Source of the DNA: Raffaelea ambrosiae
Lineage: Eukaryota > Ascomycota > Sordariomycetes > Ophiostomatales > Ophiostomataceae
NCBI GenBank assembly: GCA_002778195.1
Contig: PCDI01000018.1
Location: 507,283 to 571,282, forward strand
DNA length: 64,000 bases
Direction: 5' to 3'
Part shown: positions 10,929 through 21,967 of the stretch, one piece after another
Position numbering within the stretch: the stretch's first letter is position 1
How the letters are laid out: each line of letters begins with the position of its first letter
Notes under the pieces: model-generated
Databases searched by the model: none
What the model saw: only the letters and a program-made list of their open reading frames with translations
Told to the model about the DNA's origin: nothing
Translations under genes and position numbers: made by a program

Positions 10929-13265
10929 ATGCAGCGGTGTATTTTTAGACGAGCCCGCTATCTCTTCTCCTCCTCGGTCCTCTCTTCCCAACAGTCTGCG
11001 GTTGCCAGCTTTTGCGCTTCTTCTAGTCTGCTGTCCTCGAAACCTCTGTCTTTGAAACCTCCTGCGACGCCTGCGTCCTCTTCAGCGTCCTTCGTCTTTG
11101 CCCGGACCCTCGCCACCGCCATGGCGACCACACTGCCGCGCCTCCCCGTGCTCGAGGCCATTGCCAAGCACAACCCCGAGTCCACTGCCGTGGTACATTC
11201 CCTGTCCGGCCGCCATTTCCAGTATGGCGAGCTTCTGGGCGACGTGCGCAGAACGCGCAACCAGCTGGTCGAGGCGTCCGGCAAGCCAGATCTCAACGGC
11301 GAGCGGGTGGCTTTCATGGTCGAGAACAGCTACGACTATGTTGGTGAGCAGCTTTTTCTCCTGTCCCCCCCCCCCCCTTTTATCGCCTCGCAAGCACCCA
11401 AGAGGAGTCGCAAAGCGGCTGTCTGTCGCAGAAATAAAAACGAACAAGTAATACTAACTCAACTGGCCAGTGACCCTCCTAGCCATTCTTGCCGCGCGGG
11501 CAATTGCTGTCCCTCTGTCGCCGCCCTTCCCCATTCCCGAGCTGCAGTATGTTGTCGACCACAGCGAGGCCGCCCTGCTGGTGTCGTCGGCCAAGTTCTC
11601 CAAGAAGGTCAAGGAGCTGCTGGCCACCGAGCTGGTGTCGAAGCCGACCTACGTCGAGCTCACAAAGTACCAGGGGGGTGGTGCACACGAGCAGGTCGAG
11701 CTAGAGGGCGACGACCTTGGCGCTGCCGGCATGATGCTGTACACCTCCGGTACTACCAACCGGCCGGTCAGTTTGTGGACTATACACTATCTATCCTCAG
11801 CCTGTGACACAATGAGCAAATGCGCTGACTGGTCTCCGTTTCGCAGAAAGGTGTCCTCATCCCCGAGCGTGTCATGACTGCCCAGGCACGCTCCTTGATC
11901 AAGGCCTGGGAGTACGTCCCCGAAGACCGCCTCCTCCATGTCCTGCCGCTGCACCACATCCACGGCACCATCAACGCCCTCTACACGCCTCTCATCGCCG
12001 GAAGCTCCGTCGAATTCACATTCCCGTTCAATGCAGATGCTTTGTGGCGCCGCTTTGCCGCGCCCTTCCTGCCCCAGACCAACGGCACCAATGGCACCAA
12101 CGGAACGAATGGCACCAATGGAACCAACGGAACAAACGGAATTAACGGAACCAACGGAACCAACGGTGTGAAGAGTGCGGCCCAGGCCAAGAAGGACCCC
12201 ATCACCTTCTTCACCGTCGTCCCCACGGTCTACAGCCGCCTCATGGCCACCCACGCGGAGCTCTCCCCCGAGCTGCAAACGGCCGCCCGCGAGGCCATCA
12301 GCCCGGCCCACCTGCGCCTCTGCATCTCCGGCTCCGCCGCGCTGCCCACGCCCATCAAGCAGGCCTGGACCGATCTGTCGAAGGGCAATGTGCTGCTGGA
12401 GCGCTTCGGCATGACCGAGGTCGGCATGGCGCTGTCGTGCGGCCTGGACAATGCCGACCGCGTCGACGGCAGCGTGGGCTGGCCGCTGCCGTCAGTGGAG
12501 GCGCGGCTGGTGGACGTCGACACCCACGAGGTGATTGAGGAGGGCGAGGAAGTCGACGCCGAGGGCCGCGAGCGCGCGGGCGAGATCCAGCTGCGGGGAC
12601 CCACCATTTTTGCCGAGTACTGGCACAACCCCAAGGCGACGGCCAGCGAGTTTGTGGCGGCGACAGACAAGAACCCGGGCGCGGCGTGGTTCAAGACGGG
12701 CGACGTGGCGGTGCGGCGGCCGGTGCCGACGGCAGGCCAGGTGGCAACGACGCGCCCGTCGCAAGACTGGACAGGCAAGGGCCCGCTGTACTTCATTCTG
12801 GGCCGGCGCAGCGCGGACATCATCAAGACGGGCGGCGAGAAGGTGTCGGCCCTGGAAGTCGAGCGGGAGCTGCTGTCGCTGCCCGAGGTGGCCGAGGCCG
12901 CTGTGGTGGCGGTGCCGTCCGGCAAATGGGGCCAAAAGGTGGGTGCGGCCGTGGTCCTCAAGAAGGACGTCCCCAAGTGGACGGTCATGGACATGCGGCG
13001 GGCGCTCAAGAGCCGGCTTGCCAACTACAAGATCCCGCAGGTGCTGCGTCTGGTGGACGAGATCCCGCGCAACGCCATGGGCAAGATCACCAAGAAGAAG
13101 ATCATTGCCGAGGTCTTTGAGGAGGACTTTAGCGGCGACGAGGCACCGACCGCGCCGGCCAAGCGCAAGGTGGCACCTGCTGCTGCTGCTGCTGGTCCTG
13201 CTGAACAAGCCAAGGACGACGCTGCCAACGGCGAAGAGCCGCCGACCAAGCGCCAGGTGGTGTAA
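10929..13265 (+). CDS. Malonyl-CoA synthetase-like AMP-binding enzyme (ACSF3 family), mitochondrial
   Basis: ACSF3-type enzymes ligate malonate (or methylmalonate) to CoA with ATP, feeding mitochondrial fatty acid synthesis. Exons: 10929-11343, 11471-11766 and 11847-13265, giving 708-709 residues; both introns are GT-AG (GTGAGC; GTCAGT). Visible motifs are the adenylate P-loop YTSGTTNRPKG, split by the second intron; HVLPLHHIHG; ERFGMTEVGMALS; GWPLPSVEARLVD; WFKTGDVAV; RRSADIIKTGGEKVSALE; and PRNAMGKITKKK with the catalytic C-terminal Lys. These match ACSF3 better than general acyl-CoA synthetases. The N-terminus is a ~63-residue Ser/Arg-rich presequence ending in RTLATA; a second ATG in strong context follows at 11121 (Met65). 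An Asn-Gly-Thr repeat is inserted after the HHIHG region. The Ala-rich tail ending in KRQVV has no peroxisomal targeting signal. Substrate choice between malonate and methylmalonate cannot be read here. Confidence 0.87.
12081..12170 (+). repeat. Ten-copy 9-bp repeat coding Asn-Gly-Thr inside the ACSF3-like enzyme
   Basis: Ten consecutive 9-bp units encode eight NGT plus one NGI and one NGV. The codons vary synonymously (AAC/AAT, GGC/GGA/GGT, ACC/ACG/ACA), so the array is not a fresh slippage product. It sits between the HHIHG motif region and the FFTVVPTVY segment of the adenylation domain, probably in a surface loop. Confidence 0.95.
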
Positions 13266-14278
13266 ACCTGAGCGTACAACTCCTTTTTTTTATTCTTTGG
13301 GGGGGGGGGGGGGGTTGTAAATAACTTCAAAAGGAGGAGTGAAGGGTCCACGGGATACACAGATTTCGAAGAACATATCTGAAGATGGGCATGAATGATG
13401 ATATACGAGAGTGGACTTGTACATATTTTACAAACAAAAAAAAGACCCAACACACAAATACAGTCGGGGCAAGCAGAGATGACGGTCACATACTTTTTTA
13501 GAATCTTAGAAAGGGAGACATAGGATACAGAAAAGAAATCTATGATGCCTTTTTCGATTGAACGACTTGTGCAGAGCTAAACTACCCTCCATATGCCAAT
13601 CCATACAGACAAACAAACGCCTTCGATTTTCCGGTAAACCCATGGCCTCGCTTTTCTCATCCCTTGAAAATAATGTAAGAACACGTCTAGTCGGCCTTCT
13701 CTCGTTGGTAGCTTTCCGTGCATGAAACGCTTGCCAAAGGGAGACCAACATAAACGGGATCCCCTTTTCTGCTCCTCCACTGTTCTGGCATCAACAGCCA
13801 TGCATCTGGTCTCCTCATCGCTTACGGGGAGACAAAGCCGCACGCTCCATAGTATTGTGAGATATAAAAAGCATAGAAAGCAGCCGGTGGAGGACAGACC
13901 CGGAGAATAGCAGCAAAAAACAGACCGCAGAAATTCATGAGGAACAAAAGGAGACAGACAAAAACAAGAAAAAAGAAAAAAAAGAAAGAAAAAAAAATAG
14001 CAAGTAGTTGAAACAAACGGCTACAAGTGGTAAGATTGGCGTAGTTTGGGGGTGCGTAAAAGAAAAAGGGGGTATAAGATGCATGAAAGATGCACCATGT
14101 CGAGCTCAACAGAGATAAAGAGAGGCAAGCAAAAAGCGGTGTAGTTACTTTTGTGTTTGCCCCCCCTCCTTTGCAAGCTCCCAAGACGCTTTCTCCTCTA
14201 GAGGGAATGGCTACTTCTTCCTTTGTCTCCCCGTTGTCCCTTTCGGTTCCATAGAGATATCCATCCACCCGTGCCATT
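13266..14278. other. Intergenic region between convergent genes, with a 16-G run and A-rich tract
   Basis: This holds the 3' flanks of the ACSF3-like gene (+) and eIF4E (-). A perfect run of 16 G lies at 13299-13314 just after the stop codon at 13263-13265. A strongly A-rich tract on the + strand lies at 13910-14000 (T-rich in eIF4E sense). No coding sequence was found. Confidence 0.6.
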
Positions 14279-15180
14279 TTACACCGTCATCTTAGCCTTA
14301 GCCCGGGTGCTGCCGCTGTGTTGAGCGTCCAAGTGGCCGGAGAACTCGAGCTGCTCGCTGGCGGGCAGCTTCAGGACCTCCTTGAAGCGGCGGCCAATGG
14401 CCATGAGGATGTCACGGGACTTCTCGGGGCTGCGGCCCTTGCCGCCGGCCGTGTCTCCATCGCCGCGACCCGGGATGGACTTACCAATGGTGCGGGTCCA
14501 GACACCGATGCGGAAGAACGCCTTGCGCACGTTGACGACCACGCCCATGACCTCGTCATCGTCCTCCTCCTCGAGGGTCTCACCGATTGCACCGAGCATA
14601 GTGTGCAGCCAGAGCTCGTCAATGTCGACGCTGCGCTTGTCCTTAAACGAGTAGGACCACTTGCCGCCGTGCTTATTCTGGGAGTCCTCCCACTCGGGCC
14701 TGACGCCGGCCTTGAACAGGTGGTAGTCGGATTTTTGCGCGAGTTCTGAGACAGGGGCAATGTTGTTCTGGGCAAAAGGTGGTTAGATGGATCAGCCCCG
14801 GTACGAAGGATACACGCGCCAGTAGGCGATATTGAAACATACATAAATACCCCAGAACTCCTCGACAGATTCAAAGGTGATCACCTTCTTAAGAAGGTCA
14901 TTCCAGTTGTCGCCCTGGAAAGTTTCTGTTAGTAAAGTCTCCCCCTCCTGATATGGCACGTAATAGCCGCTATCCGGGGTCTGCCTACCTTGCCGCTGGC
15001 CGGCTTGGTGAACCACAGCGTCCATGTGTGCATCAGCGGATGCTTCACGGTGAAGTTCTCCTTGTCGTGGAAAACGGTGATGTCCTGGCCGCTCTTCGCT
15101 TCCGAGGTAGCGTCAGCGGGCTTCACGTTGCCGCCCTCAGGCGAGATGGGGATGGTTGTGAGGTCGACTTGGGTAGCCAT
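14279..15180 (-). CDS. eIF4E: Eukaryotic translation initiation factor 4E (mRNA cap-binding protein)
   Basis: Binds the 7-methylguanosine cap of mRNA and recruits eIF4G in the cytoplasm. Exons: 15180-14989, 14914-14843 and 14767-14279, giving 250 residues, normal for filamentous fungi. Both introns are GT-AG (donors GTAGGC and GTATGT). The start at 15180 has context ACCATGG. Visible family features are the HPLMHTWTLWF strand, GDNWNDLLKK, VEEFWGIYNNI (the dorsal Trp that contacts eIF4G), RPEWEDSQNKHGGKW carrying the cap-stacking Trp and the Glu that reads the guanine edge, and RIGVWTRT with the Trp near the phosphates. An insert GRGDGDTAGGKGRSPEK lies in the loop after this last motif, longer than in animals but usual in Pezizomycotina. 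The short N-terminal region is rich in Ser, Pro and Glu and presumably disordered. Confidence 0.95.
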
Positions 15181-16345
15181 GGTGATCTGACGGCTGTGTT
15201 TGCGGGAGTGTGTGGATGTCGAGAGTCGGTGGTGACGAAACGTGTCGTGCAGGCGTGAAGGTGTCGGAGGAGACGACGAGAATAAAGAAAAGGAGACGAG
15301 ATGTTGAGGCGTAGATGAATCGCCGGTTGAAGAAAGGCACAGAGGCTGCTCTGGCGGTTTGTGGGTGGCTCTGATCCTGCACCCAGTACAGGAAGAAAGA
15401 GGCAGGTGCGACTGAGGTAAGGCAGGAGGTGGGTCGGAGACGAGGAAGGTGAATTCGAGGCGCAGGAAGGCGTGGGCGACAATAAAAAGGGTCGCGGTTT
15501 CCTATTCCGTAAGACTGCTCGTTCTGTTGGTTCGGGGACTTTTGCGCCGGGCAAGAGTCGATCACAGGATGCGTGCGTTGCGAGCGGATAATGCGAAGTT
15601 GATATTGGTGGGATGGCAAAGTGGCGTCCGAAAAAAAATGCAGTGATTAAAAAAATCCAAATTTAGAGAGAAATATTTGCGGCGTGCCTAGTTCCGGCTG
15701 TATAAGGGAAACTGGTGCCTAAAATATAAGGCATCAAATTGACCAACAGTCGGGTTTCGTGATACAGCTCTACAAAAAGGCACGCTGTTACCAAATTTTC
15801 GTCATACACATACGTATTCACTGGACGATGGAATACGCTTCCCAGAACACCTTTTTTTTGCAGTTTTGCTAAAAAAAATATGTTGGCGGAAGGCGTGCAT
15901 CGCCAGGCAGTTGCCGTTTTGGTCCGGCCTCGTGTAAATAAGAAGCCTCACTTGGTCATCGTTTATGCTACGTGGGACGCACTGCCCTCGTTTCCCCAAA
16001 CAAATTTCAAATGCAATTCTTGCAAAACTGGCCGCAGCATCACATGAGACTGCGCCTTCGTTCCGGATTTGTACACTGCATCAAACGGCTCTTTGTCTCT
16101 CTGTTGGCACTGCCATTGTCCGCAAACGACACAAAGCATCAAAGAATCAGTGTTACTTGCAGGAAATAGAATACAATTTTTTTTTTTTTTCGCTTTTCCT
16201 TTACATTCAAGCTCCGCAACAAATTGTATATATTCTGTGCGGTGCTGTCCTTCACCTATAATGAGGCGAACAGACCTCGTCAGAGCGAGTTTGTCAAACA
16301 CCAGACGTATCTTCGAAACAGCCAGCGCCACCACCACCCCCCATT
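15181..16345. other. Divergent promoter region of eIF4E and the next + strand gene
   Basis: The first ~400 bases are the probable leader and promoter of eIF4E (pyrimidine-rich in its sense). The middle (15640-16250) is more AT-rich and has A/T homopolymers. No ORF shows coding character and no RNA gene was recognised. Confidence 0.6.
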
Positions 16346-17881
16346 ATGGAAACCTGGAGAAATAGGGGAGGTCAGCCTCCTGACACCACCTCGTCCAGTT
16401 TCAACCCGGACCCCACACGCTACCGAAGACGAGTCCGGGCAACCTTCAGCCCAAATGTCGCCTCAATTCTTGGCCTCGTTGAGAGCGACTGGGTTCCACG
16501 AGAAAATGATCCAACCAGCAGTGTCTTCCAGCTGCGCAGGCCATGGCTTTTGCGCCATGACCTGGACGGGTACACACCCATGCGGCTCCAGTTCACACTC
16601 CCGCACCCCGAATCGGACATGAATGATGCCTGGTACGAGATGCTCTTTGACACGCTGCGCACGATGGTCGAGAAGTTTGTCAAGGCACACTTCCGCACTG
16701 AACTGCTGTGTCCGGCTCCGTTGCATTCTTGGAGCCCCTGGGAAACTGCACTGCCTCGCCAGTTTGTCTATTATGCCTCCGAGGTGGCGCGCAAGGACGA
16801 CACCGAGTACGGATGGCAGGAAATACTCGTGGACCCGTGGCAGCGATCGTACCTGGTGATGGGCTTCTTAGCAAAGATTCTGGACCACGAAGTCTTTTCG
16901 GAGCTCTTGTTCGGATGTCTGCCACACCAGAGGGCCTCCCTGGATAACATGGACCGTGCTACGGTGCAGGATGAAGGTGGGTGGCAGCTTGGAGAAATTC
17001 TCCCCCCTCAAAGCCCACTGCACTAACGCACTGTAGGATACAGTCGCAAAGCAATGCGGTCTGAAAACGTGTGCAACTTTCTCAGCCACCGCATTTTGAC
17101 TGAGGGATTCTGGGACCAGGTGGACGTTTTGGCTTTGCAGACCCTGTCCGTCCTGCTGCCCATTATCAACATGCAACGCCGGCATGCCGCCACGCACCCG
17201 GCCGGCTGCCAGCAACAACTCGGCTTGCCCGTCGTGTTCCAGCAGCTGCACGATATCATCGCCCTAGCCGGTTACGCATCGATCTGCATGGCAAGGTCTG
17301 CTTGTATCTTTGACATTGATTTCCCACTCCCAGGTCAGCACTGGGACTTGAACCAGGAACATGTGGGTAAGACCCACGTATACATGAAGTCGCTGGAGCG
17401 CAATACCAAAGCCGATCGAGCCCGGGCAGCTATGGGGCAACTATCCTCTAGGAGGCTGCCCATCCTCGCGGAGAAAGTCAAGATTGTTCTGTGGCCCGAA
17501 ATACGCCAGTACAGACCGCGCTGGTACGGCTTACGGCCAGGACGAAACGTAAAGAATACATACCTGGGGCTGCCAGACAGCACCACAGTGGTAGTTCTGG
17601 CAAAGAGTCGCAATGCATACTATGCCGGTAGTATCGATGACGATGGCGATGCCATGCCTGATCTTACAACTCATATTGCATCTGCTCGCCGAAGGCGTCG
17701 TCTAAGATTTGCCAGGACTTTGTTGGAGGTTCTGGTTTGCCTATTGTTGCTCTTTGGCTTCATCCAGACTGTGAGGTATGCCAAGAACAATGGCATTCGG
17801 ACAACCTACTGGTATATGGTTCGGAAAGTAGTCTGCTCGAAGTCGGCTCCGCGACTCGTGACGAAGTGGAAGCTATGTTGA
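16346..17881 (+). CDS. Unrecognised protein with one C-terminal membrane segment
   Basis: Two exons, 16346-16976 and 17037-17881, joined by a 60-nt GT-AG intron (donor GTGGGT, branch CACTAAC, acceptor TGTAG), encode 491 residues. The frame is maintained exactly across the splice, which supports a real gene. The N-terminal half is a soluble-looking region rich in Trp and aromatics (for example LHSWSPWETALP and YGWQEILVDPWQRSY). The second half is helical. Near the C-terminus an Arg-rich stretch (ARRRRRLRFAR) precedes a single membrane segment, about 18 residues beginning LLEVLVCLLLLFGF, followed by a short basic tail with two Cys. The positive cluster before the segment suggests a cytosolic N-terminus and tail-anchor-like topology. 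I know no family for it; flanking DNA is AT-richer than its neighbours, which fits a lineage-specific gene. Confidence 0.7.
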
Positions 17882-19448
17882 GGATATCGTTGCGAGTTGT
17901 TCAGAAACAGTGCCTTGAAACTATCAGCAGTTACACAAGAAAAAGAATATCCCCGCCAAACCTGTAATGAAATATTAAATTGCTACTTGGTAACACTATA
18001 GTGTGGTATCTTCAGAATGAGTGTTTACAACGTATTCAAACATCTGGTAAAACAACAGGACAGAACAGATCCCCTATTTCCCCAAGAAAACGATGTAGCT
18101 TTTCCAGCACGCACTGCCAAACCGGGTTCACTATGACCTTCATTGTGCAGATATAGTTGACTGAAGTCACAGTTCACTTGGTAGCTCCCCTGTTGTCAAT
18201 AATGGCCTAGTCCCTTAGACAGACATACGCATTTCAACTCTCGTTTTCACCTGCGTTATTTCCTTCACTTTTTCTTGTAGTTTGGAATCAATATACATTT
18301 TCACTCACCGTTTGCATAACACACAAGAGCTGACTCGACGAAAACTGCCTAAATTGGAACAATATGGTGCAAGAAAACACACATGAAGAAAGAAGTATGA
18401 GGTCTCGATCAGCTATTAATTGAACCAGCTCATTCAAACACCTGATTACACTATCTTTTGTGTGGTTGAATCTAGCGATGCTGGTCAAGCTGACACGCAA
18501 CAAAGATAAATTCACCTACAAAAGACGACGTCGTTGTTGACTCTTGTCAGTCGCGAGAGTCGTCCGAAAAAGGGAACGTATACCGACATTCAATTCAAGT
18601 CCCGGTTGCATTCTCCCTCACCTAGACTATTTGTTTCCTCTTGACGTCTTGCACTGACTATCTTCGCATGCTCTTGGGGATGATGATTCCATCCAACGTG
18701 GCCATTCTCATAGATGCCTTCCAGATAGTATATTTCTTTTTCCCTAACTACTTATTGTTTCGATACGACGCTCGCTAACGACCTATCCGACAGACTGCGC
18801 AAGCGGCCTCTTCTCTCAGCTCGACGACATGACCGGTACACGTTCATCAAGACTGGCACGCTGAATCACGGTGCCTCAGTCCTCGCCGAGTTCTACACCA
18901 AGAATCGCCGTAACTTTGACACCCTGGTAGAGGGTGCGGCCCAGAAGCTGACCATGGAGTAGTCTCCACCAACTTACGGAATTTAAGCCATGGGAGAATA
19001 TCGGACACCTACACCAGGGGGGAAATCCACGAAAGTATCCAAGCAGTTAATTAGAAATTGAGCAGAAAATGATAATTCGTATGCCTATGTTCTTATGCGC
19101 CTTTGCCAGTTCCAGTACTAATAAGCCTAAAAGATTAGGAATATATATTTGGCCTACCCAAGGAAGGATCTAGCCTGTCTTCTGGCCTAACTGTTCAGTG
19201 GAGTTTAGTGATACTTTAGCGGCCGCGGTAGGGACTTGGTCCAGAATACTCGTAGTTTTGACCCACTTTAATTGTTCTTATCGAGAGGCTTATCATAAGA
19301 AAAAAAAGTTCGGCCATTCGTCTTCGACTTCTCCCCAGAGTTTGCGACAAAACCAGTCGTTGCCTTGCAATTTTTCTCCGGCGTACATGGCAGCCGCTTG
19401 CGCTAGACACGAAGACTACTCCAGGCAAGCCCGCCGTCCGCTGTCATC
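17882..19448. other. AT-richer gene-poor stretch with one degenerate coding fragment
   Basis: Apart from the fragment at 18795-18962 and the last ~250 bases, which are the leader of the TMA23 gene, I see no gene. Composition is AT-richer than the neighbours, which could reflect old mutated sequence, but no repeat copy or terminal inverted repeat is visible. Confidence 0.5.
18795..18962 (+). pseudogene. Exon-like fragment, possible remnant of a lost gene
   Basis: After a branch site (CGCTAAC) and an ACAG acceptor at 18793 the frame is open for 55 codons to a TAG at 18960-18962. The peptide includes RYTFIKTGTLNHGASVLAEF and ends with NFDTLVEGAAQKLTME, and has normal protein composition. Just upstream, the other frame reads CASGLFSQLDDMT, which would join smoothly to RYTF only with a one-base shift at about 18833. 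No upstream exon can be joined in frame. This looks like the last exon of a decayed gene, but it could be the end of a gene whose earlier exons I failed to see. The family was not recognised. Confidence 0.35.
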
Positions 19449-20588
19449 ATGGACGCACACAAACTACTCACGTCGCAAGGCTGGCGAGGCCTCGGCCACA
19501 CCCTCCATGCCACCGACGACAACACCGGCCTCAAGCGACCAATCCTCATTTCGCGCAAAGACAACAAGCTGGGCGTCGGTACCCAAAATGAACACGCCAG
19601 CGCCGCTGCTGTTGACCAGTGGTGGCTCGCTGCCTTCGACAAACAATTAGAAGGAATCACACCAGGGACGGCTACACCGAAGAGCGCGAGCGGCAGCAGC
19701 ACACCCAAGGTTGCAACACCCTTGGAGATGCTGCGCGGCGGCAAGGGCGCGAATAAGTACCGCGGTGCACGGGGACTATACGCATGTTTTGTGCGTGGTG
19801 GCATGATCGAGGGCACGATTGGTCTATCAGAGAACACGAGCACGAGCGACAGCTCAAGCACCGACTCCTCATCTCCTACGCCGGATATGCAGCTAGCCAA
19901 GGAAGCGAAGGCTATGTCCGAGAAGAAGAAGAAGAAAAAGGACAACAGCGAAAAGAAAGAGAAGAAAGAGAAGAAGCGGGAGCGGGAGGCTGAAAAGGAG
20001 AACAAGTCAGAAAAGAGGAAATCGGAAAAGAAAGACAAGAAAGACAAGAAGCGGAAACGGGATGGGGAGGATGAAGACGAAGCAGAGCGGGAAGATAAGC
20101 CCGACAGGAAGAGGAAACGCAAGACAGACGAGGACAACGCGACAGGCGAAGACGAGGTCGTCGCCAATAAGAGAAGAAAGAGTGACAAAAGGAAACAGGG
20201 CGCCGAAGACGAAACCACAGCAAGCGAACAGAAGAGCCAACAGAAAGACAAATCCAAGAAAGACAAATCCAAGAAGGACAAATCCAAGGAAAAGGAAGAA
20301 GCCAAACTAGTAAATGAAGAGAAGTCTACGCGAGAAGCCGATACGAAAGAAGAGAAGAGGGCAAGGAAGGAGAAAAAGCGGGCGAAGAAGCGGGCGAAGA
20401 AGGCGGCCAGCAAACCAGAGCCAGGGGAGGATATAAGCCAAGACGCGGATGATGAAACCAGAGAGGAAACAAAAGAAGAGCGAAGGGCACGGAAAGCAGA
20501 GAAGAAGGCAAAGAAGGAAGAAAAGAAGAAACAGAAGGAGGCAAAGGCCGAGAAACGAGCCCGAAAGAAAGAGCATTCCAAGGCGTAA
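19449..20588 (+). CDS. TMA23: Tma23-like nucleolar ribosome-biogenesis protein
   Basis: Yeast Tma23 is a small nucleolar protein associated with pre-ribosomes. This intronless gene encodes 379 residues. The N-terminal ~130 residues match Tma23: MDAHKLLTSQGWRGLGHTLH, GLKRPILISRKDNKLGVG, QWWLAAFDKQLEGI and LYACFVRGGMIEGTIG (the yeast protein has the equivalent blocks in the same order). A Ser-rich linker follows. The remaining ~230 residues are a highly charged Lys/Glu tail with many KKEKK and KKDK repeats, much longer than in yeast and typical of nucleolar proteins of filamentous fungi. The start at 19449 is the first Met of the conserved block. It is convergent with THG1, with only 234 bases between stops. 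Confidence 0.85.
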   Translation: MDAHKLLTSQGWRGLGHTLHATDDNTGLKRPILISRKDNKLGVGTQNEHASAAAVDQWWLAAFDKQLEGITPGTATPKSASGSSTPKVATPLEMLRGGKGANKYRGARGLYACFVRGGMIEGTIGLSENTSTSDSSSTDSSSPTPDMQLAKEAKAMSEKKKKKKDNSEKKEKKEKKREREAEKENKSEKRKSEKKDKKDKKRKRDGEDEDEAEREDKPDRKRKRKTDEDNATGEDEVVANKRRKSDKRKQGAEDETTASEQKSQQKDKSKKDKSKKDKSKEKEEAKLVNEEKSTREADTKEEKRARKEKKRAKKRAKKAASKPEPGEDISQDADDETREETKEERRARKAEKKAKKEEKKKQKEAKAEKRARKKEHSKA

Positions 20589-20822
20589 GGACTGGTTATT
20601 ATGCATTTTCACAGCGGCATTTCATTGGTAGACAAAAGTAGACTTTGTTTTTATTGTACTTTCATAAATGGGAATAGAACCAAAATAAGGATAAAACATG
20701 AGAAAAAAATGAAATGCAGCATAACTAGTGCACGCAACGTATATAATGCCCAGCAGATGTTTTGATCGTGACGACATAACAAGACCCAATTCAGAAATAC
20801 CCTCAGAAAATATAGCGCACAC

Positions 20823-21967
20823 TCACAGCTGCTTTGGCAATGTGCCGGGCTGCCCAGTAAGCAGCCATGGCCGCCTGTCCCAGAAGTCGTCTTTGATGAT
20901 GTCGAGGTGCTCGACAGTGATCCGTGCTTTGGCCCGGCGCTTCTTTTCGTTTTCTGCCTTGGACTTGGACATGTTCGGTGGCTCGGCAATCTCATCGGCC
21001 GCCATAGCAGCATTGTGACTCTTGGGGTCGACCAGCTCGTACTAGATCAGAGTCAGTAGCTGCGCAATATGATACGCGTTGGTTGCCACCAGGGTTGCCT
21101 ACATCTCGGAACACCACGCTGCCCTTCTTGTACATCTCGGGCTCGTTGTTGTAGTTGACCTGGAACCGCGAGAACAGGATCTCATTCTTCTCGGCCGATA
21201 CGGTACCCTAGAGGCAGACAAAGAGATATCCTGTTAGTCTTGTTTGAACCACCAAGCAAAAGCAAAGCCATAGCTTTCATTACGTCATACCCGCAGCATC
21301 TCAGTCGCCTCAACGCTGTCAATCCCGCCCCTTTGCACCAGGGCCCAGAAAGTTGTGTTGTACAGGTTGTTGATATGGCAGTCAACTTGCCGCCAGCTCA
21401 GGTAGTCTCGCAGATTTGAAACGGTCGGGTAGCATACGGCGCGGCCGTCAAAGGTTGGTAGCACGGGCGGCACAAGCGGGGCGTCAGGAAAGAAGGTCGG
21501 CCACAGGTGCACGTAGAAGGCTGTGAACGTCGACACCACGGTGGTGACGAGCTTGCTGCTGCGCCGCTCAAACAGCTGACAGGTTTTGTGGAAGACGAAG
21601 CTGTACTCGTCGCTGATGCCGTAGGCAAGCGAGATGTCGACGAGGTCGGTCATGACAGCCTTGGCCGCAGCGTTCATGAGATCGAGCGCCCGCTTGTCGT
21701 TCGGCTTCTCAAAGCCATATTTGGCACACAGTCCACAGAGACAGTTAGAACGAGCGTCCGTCTTCATCTGTCCCTCCTGTCTCCTCGTGTGAACCTACTT
21801 GGTGAATCCACGGCCGTCAATGCGCACGACGATCCAGGTGTTCGGTAAGAGAACGTCTGGCTGCTCGAACTGGCGCACATACTCATACCTGGCATGAAGT
21901 TAACATGGACATGCGTAGATACAGAGAGATCGGTTTGAAGGGGAGCCACGCACTTTGAATTGGCCAT
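20823..21967 (-). CDS. THG1: tRNA(His) guanylyltransferase
   Basis: Adds the essential extra G at position -1 of tRNA-His by reverse (3'-5') polymerisation. Exons: 21967-21954, 21888-21799, 21732-21291, 21207-21103 and 21041-20823, giving 289 residues. The start MANSK is identical to yeast Thg1. Conserved blocks are YEYVRQFEQPD, NTWIVVRIDGRGFTK (metal-binding Asp and Gly), KYGFEKPNDKRALDLMNAAA, ISDEYSFVFHK (second catalytic acidic pair), FDGRAVCYPT, YLSWRQVDCHINNLYNTTFW and VNYNNEPEMYKKGS. Introns 1, 3 and 4 are standard GT-AG. Intron 2 (21798-21733, donor GTAGGT, branch TTCTAAC) can be spliced in frame only at TGTGG/A, i.e. a GG end where TGTAG would be expected; every AG in the neighbourhood breaks the frame or leaves an impossibly short intron. 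It shares a 427-bp promoter with SWD1. Confidence 0.9.

Noticed and set aside
12492..13208. Minus-strand ORFs opposite the ACSF3-like gene
   Set aside because: Antisense shadows of a GC-rich exon with clear adenylation-domain motifs on the + strand.
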